From the NCBI GenBank assembly GCA_013215445.1, contig JABSRA010000010.1:23154-87153 (forward strand): a stretch of 64,000 nt of DNA, written 5' to 3'. The notes beneath the pieces were generated by a model. That model made no database searches. It was not told the DNA's origin and saw only the letters and a program-made list of their open reading frames with translations. Each line of letters starts with the position of its first letter. Position 1 is the stretch's first letter. Source of the DNA: Oceanospirillaceae bacterium. Lineage in GTDB: Bacteria; Pseudomonadota; Gammaproteobacteria; Pseudomonadales; Balneatricaceae. The position numbers were made by a program, and so were the translations under genes. Positions 27,805 to 37,044 of the stretch are shown piece by piece.

Positions 27805-27826
27805 AGCAGCCCTCGCTGCTTTTTTG
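27805..27826 (+). terminator. Rho-independent terminator after cytochrome c5
   Basis: AGCAGC-CCTC-GCTGCT stem followed by TTTTT, about 60 bp after the stop. Confidence 0.85.
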
Positions 27827-28373
27827 CTGTTAGCCACAAAAACACCCCCTAGCACTTTTAAAAACGCTGCTACTCGCCGCACTTTTTCTGTGCTCTAGGA
27901 TGCGTGCCACTTAAGACTACTCTTGCCAATTTATTTTCCAGTACTGCTGTGATGCAATCTAAGTCGCTTAGCTATCGGGGTCTCTTCTCTTAGTTATCAG
28001 TGTTTCTTCTTTTAGCTAAAATTATGCCAATCCGATCGAATTTTAAATAGCTCAATAGTTTGTTTATCTAACTCAAAAATTGCATGCCATGCCATAATGA
28101 TAGCGCCGTTAATTGATTTAAGGGTTTTATTCGATTGGACCTGTTTCTGGTGTGCCCAGCAGATTGAGGGCGCAAGATAAGTCTGTAAAAAACCGTAACA
28201 AGTTAAAACACCAGCTATTGGCTGCAAGATTAGGGCTAAGCGATAGTCGATGTCTCATTGATCTCTTCGGTACTGACTGACAATTCCCCCCCAGCAGCCC
28301 TCGAAATCATTCGACGATTCTCTGTGGTTTTATGGCACTAAATGCCATTGTTATTACTCTTTTTTAACACAGG
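27827..28373. other. Intergenic, no gene supported
   Basis: About 550 bp. A 71-codon frame on the minus strand (28012-28227) has no recognisable family or good ribosome site and is not called. Confidence 0.45.
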
Positions 28374-28982
28374 TTATTGACTCAACATTTCATCGATGAC
28401 AGGCCATATATTGTCTAATATGATTGGCTGAGCTTCTATGCTTGGATGCAATCTATCCGCTTGCATTAAGGCGGGTTTCAAGGCAATCTTATCCATCATA
28501 AAAGGGACTCGGTAAACGGCTTCACTGATTGATAGTTTTTCGAAAATATCAAAGAATTTTTGCGTGTAACGCGGTCCGTAATTGGACGGTAAGCGCACGC
28601 CGAGCAAGGTTACTTTCGCCGCACTCTGTTTTGCTAGCTGAATCATTTTTTGTAGATTTTTTTCGATAATATTTAAAGGCGTACCGCGCAAACCATCATT
28701 GGCCGCCAACTCGAGAACTATATAGTCAGGCTGATGTCTATTGAGCAACTTAGGGAGCCGGGTAAGACCACCACTGGTAGTTTCACCGCTGATGCTGCTA
28801 TTGATCACTTGGATATCGGGATGGGTATTTTTCAGGCGCTGTTCTAATAGCGCTACCCAACCCTGTGCAGTTTGCATATTGTAGGCAGCTGACAAACTAT
28901 CGCCCAATACCAATAAGGTTTTTGCTGAAGCACCTTGAGTAATAAATAATGCCAACAATACCAATAAACGGAATATTTTCAT
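28374..28982 (-). CDS. tesA: Acyl-CoA thioesterase / arylesterase (GDSL family)
   Basis: 202 residues starting at ATG 28982. Signal peptide MKIFRLLVLLALFITQGASA, then block I LVLGDSLSAAYNM with the Ser nucleophile, block II SISGETTSGG (Gly), block III LELAANDGLRG (Asn) and block V ADRLHPS (catalytic Asp/His). It is a periplasmic SGNH hydrolase acting on fatty acyl and aryl esters. The frame reads further upstream into the ybbA gene, but this start matches the family. It is divergent from ybbA, and the two ATG codons overlap by two bases. Confidence 0.93.
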   Translation of the reverse strand: MKIFRLLVLLALFITQGASAKTLLVLGDSLSAAYNMQTAQGWVALLEQRLKNTHPDIQVINSSISGETTSGGLTRLPKLLNRHQPDYIVLELAANDGLRGTPLNIIEKNLQKMIQLAKQSAAKVTLLGVRLPSNYGPRYTQKFFDIFEKLSISEAVYRVPFMMDKIALKPALMQADRLHPSIEAQPIILDNIWPVIDEMLSQ

Positions 28983-29685
28983 GCAGTCAGTGCCCCCATT
29001 AGCGATAGATGCACAGCGATTATCAAAATCTTTTCCCAGTTCCACCACTGGATCTCTCGACGGTGATATTTCACTGTTCTCGAACTTAGATTTACAGATT
29101 AATAAAGGGGAGAGTGTAGCCATTATTGGACCTTCAGGTACAGGTAAATCCACTCTATTGTCACTATTGGCCTGTCTAGACACCCCCACGTCAGGCTCTG
29201 TCACTTTATCAGGTGTTGATTTAAACGCTTTAGGGCAAGAGCAAAAAGCCGCATGGCGAGCGAAAAACATCAGTTTTGTGTTCCAGTCTTTTCATTTACT
29301 GCCCGAGTTAACCGCACTGGAAAATACCCAGTTACCCCTAGACATTCAAGGCACCAAAAATAGCGAGCAACAAGCTCAACAATGGCTTCAAGCAGTGGGG
29401 TTAGAGCCTAGAGTCAATCACTTTCCCGCCCAGCTATCCGGTGGTGAGCAACAGCGAGTGGCCATTGCCCGCGCCTTTGTCACTCAACCAACGCTGCTGT
29501 TTGCGGATGAACCCACCGGCAATTTAGATACCAATACCGGGGACAAGATCATTGATTTGCTGTTTAATTTCAGCGCCAAAACCCAGGCGACGCTGGTACT
29601 GATCACCCATGATAAGCATTTAGCTTCGCGCTGTGACCGTATGTTTTCACTCGCTGATGGGCAATTGACAGAGGCTGTCAATTGA
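28981..29685 (+). CDS. ybbA: ABC transporter ATP-binding protein YbbA
   Basis: 234 residues of the LolD/MacB class. It has Walker A GPSGTGKST near residue 55, Q-loop FVFQSFHLLPELTALEN, signature LSGGEQQRVAIARA, Walker B LLFADEPTGNLD and switch His in LITHDKH. It pairs with the FtsX-type permease YbbP that follows, with a 4-bp overlap. The divergent tesA neighbour is the conserved arrangement of this locus. Such pairs act in envelope lipid or lipoprotein-related processes, and the substrate is not established. Confidence 0.93.
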   Translation: MQSVPPLAIDAQRLSKSFPSSTTGSLDGDISLFSNLDLQINKGESVAIIGPSGTGKSTLLSLLACLDTPTSGSVTLSGVDLNALGQEQKAAWRAKNISFVFQSFHLLPELTALENTQLPLDIQGTKNSEQQAQQWLQAVGLEPRVNHFPAQLSGGEQQRVAIARAFVTQPTLLFADEPTGNLDTNTGDKIIDLLFNFSAKTQATLVLITHDKHLASRCDRMFSLADGQLTEAVN

Positions 29686-32132
29686 ATCCGGTGTGGCGTC
29701 TCGCCGCCAAACAGATCCGTAGTCAATGGCGCAGAAGTGATTGGTTAACCTTGATGCTATCGCTGTTTATGATGATTACTTTAGTGACCTTGTTAACCAC
29801 CACCAGCGATCGTCTCTATCAAAGTTTAACCGCGCAAAGTGCTGACATTTTAGGTGCAGATTTAGTACTGCGCAGCCACTCACCGATTGCCGCCGATAAA
29901 CTGCTACAGTTGCAAACACTTCAACTCAAAGCTAGTATTGTCACGCAATTCATCAGTATGGCTGAGTCTGAAGAGGCCAGTGTACTCAGTACTATTCGGG
30001 CGATCAACAACCCCTACCCGGTACGCGGAAAAATTACCACAGAGCCCAGCTCACATCCAGCCATTCCGGCCAGCGGCAGTGTCTGGGTCGATAATAGTCT
30101 GTTATCGCGCTTAGAGCTAAAACTTGGGGATACTTTACTGCTGGGCTACAGTGAATTCTTAATCAGCCATATTCTACTCGACAGCCCCGATCGCGGCAGT
30201 GGCTTTTCTAACTTTAACCCGCAAGTTATTATGCGTGAAGACCAGTTGCAGGCCACGGGTATTATCGCCCCGGGCAGTCGCGCTAACTATCGGCTATTAG
30301 TGCGTGGTAATAAACAGCAAATTAGTCAATTACAGGCACAGTGGAAAGGGCAACTCAGCAAGGGGCAACGGCTCATAAACGCCAGCGATGACTCCCAATT
30401 AGATGGCAGCTCTGTGGCCAATGCCAGTCGCTACTTAAAACTGAGTGCGCTGTTATCCTTGTTATTGGGGGCCGTGGCGATTTTGTTATCACTGCAGCGC
30501 TATAGCAGTGATCAACGCACCCGCTCTGCCCTGCTATTAAGCTTAGGCATGACCCCCAGACAGCTGTTGTATATCTATAGTTTGCAGCTCTTTGTTGGCT
30601 GGTTGGCCGCGGCACTGCTCGGCACTTTAATTGGCTTGGGATTACATCAATTGATCGCCAATCAAATTGGCGATTATTTGCCCAACATTGCCAGTTTAAG
30701 CCCTCTCTCGGTGTTCACCAGCCCACTTTTGGCACTGGCGATTTTATTCATCTTGGGCTTACCTACCCTGCTGCCCTTAGGAAAAGTCTCTATTTTACAA
30801 ATGCTGCGCAACGAAAAGCAGCTGAGCACTAAACGCTGGCACTATGTCAGTTGCGCCGCCCTATTACTGGTGGCGATCAGTTTGTATATGGGTTCGATAC
30901 TATTAGCCAGCGGCATCACCTTGCTGCTATTAGTCTTGGGCTCTCTAGCAGGCTTTAGTGCACAGCGCATGCTGGTTTTTGCGGTGACTAAACTGCAGGG
31001 GCGGATCGCCCTAGCGCCATTACTAAAATTGCGACTACGACAGCAGCGCCACTGGCATAAATTACAGGCGGGGGTGTTTTCACTGCTACTGGCCATCATG
31101 GCGGTGTTATTTTTTGTACGCGGCGATTTAATCGAACAGTGGCAGAGTCAACTACCCAAAGACAGCCCCAACCACTTTGCGATTAATATTCAACCTTGGG
31201 AGAAAGACCGTCTACAGCAATGGATGCTAGACCAGCAGATCAAGGCCAAGCTCTACCCTATTGTTCGCGGGCGCATCAATCAGGTGAATAACAAGCCGGT
31301 TAAGCAAGTATTATCGACCGAGCAAAATCATACGCGCGCGCTACACCGCGAGCTAAATCTTACCTGGCAAACACAATTGACCGATGCTAACAGCATTATT
31401 GCCGGCAGCTGGGATCCTTTGATTGCCGGTGTCTCCATTGAGCAGGGGCTCAGTGAGAGCTTGGGACTAAAGGTTGGGGATACGCTGGGATTGAGCATCG
31501 CAGGTGAGCAACTGGTCACGCCTATTACCAGTATCCGCAAGGTTAACTGGGGCTCTTTCAAACCCAATTTTTTCCTGATTTATACCCCAAATCTATTAGA
31601 GCAATTCCCCTCCACCTATATCACTAGCTTTAATATCAATGAGCAGCAGCGTGACAAAAGTACTTTACTGGTTAAAACCTTCCCAACCATTACGCTGATC
31701 GATATCGACAAGCTGTTTAAGCAGGCCCAGGATATTATTAATAAACTGGCCGATAGCGCATCAGTGGTGATGTTGCTCACCTTGTTTAGCGGTATTTTGA
31801 TGCTGTTCACCATTTTGCAGCAAGAGTTGGCGCAGCGACGCTACGAGGGAGCACTATTACAGACTTTAGGCGCATCAGAGAGACAAACCCGGCAATTAGA
31901 TTTGCTAGAGTTTTTACTGCTCGGCGCTACCTGCGGTAGTATCGCCGCTATTATTGCCGAACTATTACTGGCATTAATGAGTGCCCGATTATTCAACCTG
32001 CCGGTGATCGCACATCCGCTGCTATGGATAAGTTTACCGATTATCGCCACGGTGACTTTTACCCTGATCGGTAATTTAGTGCGCAGTAAATTAAGCTTGT
32101 CTCAGTGTTACGGCTTATTGAAAGCGGGATAG
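29682..32132 (+). CDS. ybbP: FtsX-like permease YbbP
   Basis: 816 residues, the usual length. One TM helix lies near the N-terminus (TLMLSLFMMITLVTLLTTT), then a large periplasmic domain. A cluster of helices follows (about 250-470), a second periplasmic domain, and three final TM helices (VVMLLTLFSGILMLFTILQQ; LLLGATCGSIAAIIAELLL; LLWISLPIIATVTFTLIGNL). FtsX-core residues around RRYEGALLQTLGASERQ are visible. The start is TTG 29682, overlapping the ybbA stop (TTGA), so translation is coupled. It forms the membrane part of the YbbAP ABC system. Confidence 0.92.
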   Translation: MNPVWRLAAKQIRSQWRRSDWLTLMLSLFMMITLVTLLTTTSDRLYQSLTAQSADILGADLVLRSHSPIAADKLLQLQTLQLKASIVTQFISMAESEEASVLSTIRAINNPYPVRGKITTEPSSHPAIPASGSVWVDNSLLSRLELKLGDTLLLGYSEFLISHILLDSPDRGSGFSNFNPQVIMREDQLQATGIIAPGSRANYRLLVRGNKQQISQLQAQWKGQLSKGQRLINASDDSQLDGSSVANASRYLKLSALLSLLLGAVAILLSLQRYSSDQRTRSALLLSLGMTPRQLLYIYSLQLFVGWLAAALLGTLIGLGLHQLIANQIGDYLPNIASLSPLSVFTSPLLALAILFILGLPTLLPLGKVSILQMLRNEKQLSTKRWHYVSCAALLLVAISLYMGSILLASGITLLLLVLGSLAGFSAQRMLVFAVTKLQGRIALAPLLKLRLRQQRHWHKLQAGVFSLLLAIMAVLFFVRGDLIEQWQSQLPKDSPNHFAINIQPWEKDRLQQWMLDQQIKAKLYPIVRGRINQVNNKPVKQVLSTEQNHTRALHRELNLTWQTQLTDANSIIAGSWDPLIAGVSIEQGLSESLGLKVGDTLGLSIAGEQLVTPITSIRKVNWGSFKPNFFLIYTPNLLEQFPSTYITSFNINEQQRDKSTLLVKTFPTITLIDIDKLFKQAQDIINKLADSASVVMLLTLFSGILMLFTILQQELAQRRYEGALLQTLGASERQTRQLDLLEFLLLGATCGSIAAIIAELLLALMSARLFNLPVIAHPLLWISLPIIATVTFTLIGNLVRSKLSLSQCYGLLKAG

Positions 32133-32156
32133 AAACTTTGAGCTGCTAGCTATCCC

Positions 32157-32981
32157 CTACTTCGCTCTAAACAACCACTGTTTGGGGTCGAAGTCATTGC
32201 TGATATTGGCGCGAATAGAGGCATCGATCGCGCTGCTGTCATAGGGGTATAAACCACAGAGTTTCAGCGCTTTAGTGACACTGGCCTGCGCCCCCAAATA
32301 TTCATAGCACACTCTGGTACTGCTTGGCATGCGATCACCCCGAGCTGAAACGCCAGTGCGAAAGCCCTGCAATTTGCTCACCCGGCTCTTAAAAGTGGGG
32401 AAGATAATGGTTTGGGATATTTCATTGATGGCGATAGATTCATAATCAATCATAAAAATTCTATCTACCAATAAAAATGCCATTCCCAAGTATTTACAAT
32501 GACTCGCAGGGGCCTCTTTACTCTCTATATCGACTAACCGCTCGGTGCGCTGGTAATACACCGAGCCCTCGCGGCGTTCAAAGCACACCAGTGAGCGCAA
32601 TATTTTACCGGGCGCAGACATCGAGAGGCAATATTCAAAATAATAGCCTAGGTACTTGTCGATATCGCTACTGCTCTTTTGTTGCAACCGCGCTAGATGG
32701 GCGTGCTCGGGGGCCAGTTGCTGCTCTCGCTGGGGCTTGGGTCGCACTTGCACTAAGCGCTGAAATTGACTGTGCGGCAGCAGTATTTCGTGCTCTTCTA
32801 CCCCAAAAAAATCACATATTTTACGCAGTGTATTCGCCGCTGGGCGATGCTTACCACTGAGGTATCGATTAAATTGCGGGCGGGAAATTCCCAGTCTTCT
32901 ACAGACTTCTGCAATAGATTTATAGTAACTGCAGAGCAATCTCAAATTCTGTGACAGGGCTTGATTCAATGGTTTTCTCAC
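32157..32981 (-). CDS. XRE-family transcriptional regulator
   Basis: 274 residues. The N-terminal helix-turn-helix of the Cro/CI type spans about 20-65 (SIAEVCRRLGISRPQFNRYL then SGKHRPAANTLRKICDFFGV). The long C-terminal domain has no family I can name; it includes FEYCLSMSAPGKILRSLVCF. It is convergent with the ybbAP operon (25-bp gap) and divergent from aspA with a perfect palindrome between (33060-33074). Control of aspA or of itself is inferred from position. Confidence 0.85.
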   Translation of the reverse strand: MRKPLNQALSQNLRLLCSYYKSIAEVCRRLGISRPQFNRYLSGKHRPAANTLRKICDFFGVEEHEILLPHSQFQRLVQVRPKPQREQQLAPEHAHLARLQQKSSSDIDKYLGYYFEYCLSMSAPGKILRSLVCFERREGSVYYQRTERLVDIESKEAPASHCKYLGMAFLLVDRIFMIDYESIAINEISQTIIFPTFKSRVSKLQGFRTGVSARGDRMPSSTRVCYEYLGAQASVTKALKLCGLYPYDSSAIDASIRANISNDFDPKQWLFRAK

Positions 32982-33059
32982 TGGGTAAAAGTAACGACAA
33001 CAATCTTCTAAGGCTAACCTAAGCCGCGACTTATCTCAACAATCACCTTTAACAATAGC

Positions 33060-33074
33060 GCGCACTAAGTGCGC
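33060..33074. promoter_or_regulatory. Palindrome between the XRE regulator and aspA
   Basis: GCGCACT-A-AGTGCGC is a perfect 7-1-7 inverted repeat, 100 bp before aspA and 80 bp before the regulator start. It is a candidate operator for the XRE protein (inference). Confidence 0.55.
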
Positions 33075-33173
33075 CATAGTGCTTCAGGGTGCGTCTTGTT
33101 ACTAAATGTTCGCGCGCCGCTATTGATGTTTAAATTGCGTTAGGTTTTTACTTTTATATCCACTGGAATAACT

Positions 33174-34580
33174 ATGAACACTCGTAGAGAACATGACTTA
33201 TTAGGGGAGCGAGATCTTCCCATCGATGCTTGGTATGGCATTCAAACCCAGCGCGCTATCGACAATTTTTCGATCACTGGTGTCAGTATTAACCATTTCC
33301 CCGAGCTGATTAATGCGCTCGCGATGGTAAAACAGGCCGCCGCACAAGCCAACCGGCGCACCGGTGAACTCAGTGATGAAAAATCCCAGGCAATCATGGA
33401 CGCCTGCGAGGATATCATCGCCGGTAAATTGCACAGTGAATTTAAAGTTGACCTTATCCAAGGCGGTGCCGGCACTTCTACCAATATGAATGCCAACGAG
33501 GTAATCGCCAACTTGGCGCTACAAAAATTGGGTCACGCCAAAGGTCAATACCAACATTTGCACCCCAATAACGACGTCAATAAATCCCAATCAACCAACG
33601 ATGCCTACCCGACAGCTGTGCGCTTGGCTATTGTATTTGCCGCAGAGCCGCTGATAAAAACGATCCGTACCTTGCAGCACGCTTTTCAACAAAAGGCGCT
33701 TGAGTTCAGCGATGTAATTAAAATGGCGCGCACCCAATTACAAGACGCTGTCCCAATGACCATGGGGCTGGAGTTTGAAGCTTTCGCGGTGACTTTAGCT
33801 GAAGATATTAGCCGTATTGAAGAATGTAAATTATTACTTTGTGAGGTAAATCTGGGCGGCACCGCCATTGGCACCGGCCTCAACACACACCCAGATTATG
33901 CCCAGCATGCGCTGCATTTTTTGGCCCAGCGCTCTGGGCAGCCGATCAAAGGCGCGAGCCACTTGGTAGAAGCCACTTCTGACATGGGTGCTTTTGTACT
34001 GTTCTCCAGTATTTTAAAGCGCCTCTCGATTAAATTGTCAAAAATTGCCAATGATTTGCGCTTACTTGCCAGTGGCCCTCGCGCCGGTTTTGGCGAAATA
34101 CAACTACCCCCGATGCAGCCCGGCTCCTCTATTATGCCCGGCAAAGTTAATCCGGTGATCCCCGAGGCCGTCAACCAAACCGCCTACCAGGTCATAGGCA
34201 ATGATTTAGCGGTAACTTTAGCCGCAGAAGCCGGCCAATTGCAGCTTAATGCCATGGAACCTTTAATTGCCTATAACATTTTAAGTTCGATGAAAATGCT
34301 GGTATCCGCTGGTAATATGTTTGAAAAACGTTGTATCCGAGGGATTACAGCTAATCGTGAACACTGCAGTGCTCAGGTAGATAATAGTATTGGAGTGGTT
34401 ACTGCGCTGGTGCCTTACATCGGCTATGACAATGCAAGCCGAATCGCCAGCACTGCACTGTGCTCACAGAGCACCGTTAAAGAATTGGTACTCGCCGAGG
34501 GCCTGCTAGATGAAACAACTCTCAATCAATTACTCACCCCTAATAACATGATTCATCGTCCGGGAGCACAGGGTGCCTGA
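33174..34580 (+). CDS. aspA: Aspartate ammonia-lyase
   Basis: 468 residues, full length. It catalyses reversible deamination of L-aspartate to fumarate and ammonia. N-terminal HDLLGERDLPIDAWYGIQT is characteristic. HPNNDVNKSQSTNDAYPTA marks aspartase rather than fumarase (which has HPNDHVN...). The SS loop is PGSSIMPGKVNPVIPE, with the catalytic Ser, and AGQLQLNAMEPLIAYN is the aspartase form of the core helix. The C-terminus is HRPGAQGA. The gene is divergent from an XRE regulator. Directly downstream is a relic of an L-asparaginase, so the locus once converted Asn to Asp to fumarate. Confidence 0.94.
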   Translation: MNTRREHDLLGERDLPIDAWYGIQTQRAIDNFSITGVSINHFPELINALAMVKQAAAQANRRTGELSDEKSQAIMDACEDIIAGKLHSEFKVDLIQGGAGTSTNMNANEVIANLALQKLGHAKGQYQHLHPNNDVNKSQSTNDAYPTAVRLAIVFAAEPLIKTIRTLQHAFQQKALEFSDVIKMARTQLQDAVPMTMGLEFEAFAVTLAEDISRIEECKLLLCEVNLGGTAIGTGLNTHPDYAQHALHFLAQRSGQPIKGASHLVEATSDMGAFVLFSSILKRLSIKLSKIANDLRLLASGPRAGFGEIQLPPMQPGSSIMPGKVNPVIPEAVNQTAYQVIGNDLAVTLAAEAGQLQLNAMEPLIAYNILSSMKMLVSAGNMFEKRCIRGITANREHCSAQVDNSIGVVTALVPYIGYDNASRIASTALCSQSTVKELVLAEGLLDETTLNQLLTPNNMIHRPGAQGA

Positions 34581-34585
34581 TAAAA

Positions 34586-34946
34586 TGCACCGGCAGTACT
34601 ATCGGTATGCAGGCTTCGGAACGCGGTGATCTACCACTTCGCTGACGGCCAGCTACCCACTATGACATTATGCAGGGTTTGTAGTGTTGCACGGCACAGA
34701 TCCCATGACCGATACAGCATCAGCATCAGCATGGTCAATTTAACCCAGTGCCGCCAAGGTACGGTTAATCAAACCGCTTACGCCAGTGGTGATGCCCTAA
34801 ATCAGTTAGGTGTTATTGGGAGGGGTAATTTAACCTTAACGGCCGCCTTTGCAAAATTGCACTGCCTAATGAGTCACGGCTATAGCGCCGAGCAAATTCG
34901 CAGTTTACTGCTCCAAGCCCATCGGGGTGAATTAACGCTCTGCTAA
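34586..34946 (+). pseudogene. L-asparaginase relic, internal deletion
   Basis: Just after aspA, one frame reads CTGSTIGMQASERG, the start of an asparaginase (normally TGGTIGM with the nucleophilic Thr). About 100 bp later another frame reads MVNLTQCRQGTVNQTAYASG, then ALNQLGVIGRGNLTLTAAFA and ending AEQIRSLLLQAHRGELT, the typical asparaginase C-terminus (GVI..gd.t.eaa..KL..L...G.s...ir.l...RGELT). The ~250 residues in between are missing. The order (aspA then ansA-like) is functional in relatives; here only the ends remain. Confidence 0.8.
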
Positions 34947-34955
34947 CGATGGTCG

Positions 34956-34995
34956 GTAACCGCTATAGCGTAGTCTCCTCTGCCATAGCGGTTAC
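34956..34995. terminator. Long inverted repeat after the asparaginase relic
   Basis: GTAACCGCTAT pairs perfectly with ATAGCGGTTAC across an 18-base loop. It lacks a T-tract but is well placed to end the aspA transcript. Confidence 0.5.
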
Positions 34996-35202
34996 AAATA
35001 TATCCCGCTCCATTAATTTTGCTATCCGCATCAGCTCCCCCATTGCCTTTTTTCCATTTGTCTTTAGAATGAAGCCGACCCAGATCTGTTGACAATTATC
35101 GCGATCAAGGCATCTCTTATTAAAATCAAGGTCGAATGCTTGCTATCAATGCAGGTAAGTTAATTACCTTGTTACTGTATTTTTTGTATTTTTGAGCCTG
35201 CT

Positions 35203-36585
35203 ATGAAAAAAAATATCATTCTAGACACTGATTCTTATAAACTCTCTCACTTTAAACAATACCCACCTGGCACTGAACAAGTATTTTCTTATATAGAAAG
35301 TCGCGGGGGTAAGTTTGAAAGTACGGTGTTTTTTGGCCTGCAGAAAACCTTGATTGAATTAAATCAAAATTTTCCAGATTGGGATGATTTTGCAGAGGCT
35401 AAAGAACTGACCAGTGGTCACGGGGTACCCTTTAATGAACAGGGCTGGCGCGACCTTATTGAGCTGGGTTATTTTCCACTAGAAATCCGCGCGGTGAGTG
35501 AGGGCACCGTGGTCAAAACCAAAAATGTGCTAGTGACGGTGGTAAACACAGATCCTCGCTTTTACTGGTTAACCAGCTATTTAGAAACCCTCTTGTTACG
35601 CGCTGTCTGGTATCCAACCACGGTGGCGACTCTCTCTTTTGAATGCAAAAAAGTGATTCAGCGCTATATGCTGGCAACTTGTGATACGACCGAGGGGCTT
35701 GCCTTTAAACTTCATGATTTTGGTGCGCGTGGTGTCTCTAGCGAAGAGTCTGCGGGGATCGGTGGTGCGGCACACTTAATTAATTTTTTAGGCACAGATA
35801 CACTGTCGGCCATTCGCTGCACCCGAGATTACTACGATGCGGGCATCTGCGGCTTTTCTATTCCCGCTACCGAGCACAGCACTATCACTAGCTGGGGGCG
35901 AGATCAAGAATTAGCCGCCTACCGCAATGTACTAGAACAATTCCCTCAGGGGCTACTCGCCTGTGTCTCTGACTCTTACGATATTTTTAATGCCGTGAGT
36001 AACCTCTGGGGAGATCAGTTAAAATCAATGGTGCTAGCGCGCGATGGCGTGTTAGTCATTAGGCCAGACAGTGGCGATCCAGAGGATATTCTACCGATTT
36101 TACTCGACACTTTAGGCGAGTGCTTTGGTTACCGTAAAAATACTAAAGGCTATAAAGTACTCAACGATAAAATTCGTTTGATCCAAGGTGATGGGGTCAA
36201 GTTATCGTCGATAGGCCGCATTCTGGAAATTTTAACCGCTAAAGGCTGGAGCACAGAAAATATTGCCTTTGGCATGGGCGGCGGTCTATTACAGCAACTC
36301 AATCGCGACACTTTAAAATTTGCCATGAAAAATAGCGCGATTAAAATTAAGGGCCAATGGCGAGATGTCTACAAAGACCCTGTTACAGATCAGGGCAAGC
36401 GTTCTAAAAAAGGCATTTTGGATCTACAACATGGCAAAACTGTCAGAATCCAGCCAGCGCAATTGTTTAGTGAGCGCCAAGAGTCGCAATTACAAGTCGT
36501 CTATCGTAACGGCCAACTGATCAATAGAATACAATTTCAACAAGTACGCGATAATACCGCGAAAAACCTGTTAGTCGATAGCTAA
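35203..36585 (+). CDS. nadV: Nicotinamide phosphoribosyltransferase
   Basis: 460 residues of the NAMPT type (longer than nicotinate PRTases). It makes NMN from nicotinamide and PRPP for NAD salvage. Recognised segments are LDTDSYKLSHFKQYPPGTEQVFSYIESRGG at the start, FKLHDFGARGVSSEESAGIGGAAHL (active-site His/Arg), VSDSYDIFNAV, VIRPDSGDPEDIL, and IAFGMGGGLLQQLNRDTLKFAMK near the end. It stands alone with a weak ribosome site. No NMN adenylyltransferase neighbour is present in the window. Confidence 0.94.
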   Translation: MKKNIILDTDSYKLSHFKQYPPGTEQVFSYIESRGGKFESTVFFGLQKTLIELNQNFPDWDDFAEAKELTSGHGVPFNEQGWRDLIELGYFPLEIRAVSEGTVVKTKNVLVTVVNTDPRFYWLTSYLETLLLRAVWYPTTVATLSFECKKVIQRYMLATCDTTEGLAFKLHDFGARGVSSEESAGIGGAAHLINFLGTDTLSAIRCTRDYYDAGICGFSIPATEHSTITSWGRDQELAAYRNVLEQFPQGLLACVSDSYDIFNAVSNLWGDQLKSMVLARDGVLVIRPDSGDPEDILPILLDTLGECFGYRKNTKGYKVLNDKIRLIQGDGVKLSSIGRILEILTAKGWSTENIAFGMGGGLLQQLNRDTLKFAMKNSAIKIKGQWRDVYKDPVTDQGKRSKKGILDLQHGKTVRIQPAQLFSERQESQLQVVYRNGQLINRIQFQQVRDNTAKNLLVDS

Positions 36586-37044
36586 TTTACCGAGTCTTAA
36601 ATTATCAGTAAAACCCGTCTTTAGCTGTGGATAACCTCAATATAACTTCTTGGTGATTTATAAACACTGCTGAAATAGCTTAGTTTAGTGGCTTTCAGTT
36701 ATGCCTAGATTAACCAAGAAGATATCCACAGCCCGTAGAAAGCCACCTTCAACTGCTCAATTTCTGATCAAATGCGGAAAAAAATCAGTAAGTTACTGAT
36801 AAAACATTAACTTTTGTGCTTAACTTATTGATTATTTAACATATTCACATTTTTTGTGGACAAATCGTTGGATAGACTATGCACAAGGCTCTGATAACCT
36901 CGTACAGACCACGTAAGATGGGGCCTGCGGCTTAGCGCTCAAAAAACCACCACTGTAGATAAAAATTTAGTTTCTTCAACGCTTACCATCACCGGTTAAT
37001 AATATATCCACCCAATACAGCTAACTGCTGGGTTAAATTGCCGC
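36586..37044. other. Intergenic with nested inverted repeats and DnaA-box-like words
   Basis: No gene. GCTGTGGATA at 36624-36633 pairs with TATCCACAGC at 36723-36732. Inside it, CTTCTTGGT (36646-36654) pairs with ACCAAGAAG (36713-36721), and CTGAAA (36670-36675) with TTTCAG (36693-36698). The outer arms contain a perfect DnaA-box TTATCCACA (minus strand, 36626-36634) and TATCCACA. A third TTGTCCACA-like word lies at about 36856-36864. It could be an extended RNA hairpin, a protein-binding cruciform, or a DnaA-binding site. Confidence 0.55.

Noticed and set aside
28012..28227. 71-codon minus-strand ORF
   Set aside because: No start signal or family; composition like noncoding sequence.
33174..34580. 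Class II fumarase
   Set aside because: HPNNDVNKSQSTNDAYPTA and the QLNAMEPLI form fit aspartase; fumarase has HPNDHVN and different core.
36586..37044. oriC
   Set aside because: Only three DnaA-box-like words, and no dnaA, gidA/mnmG or parAB neighbours; kept as a candidate binding site only.
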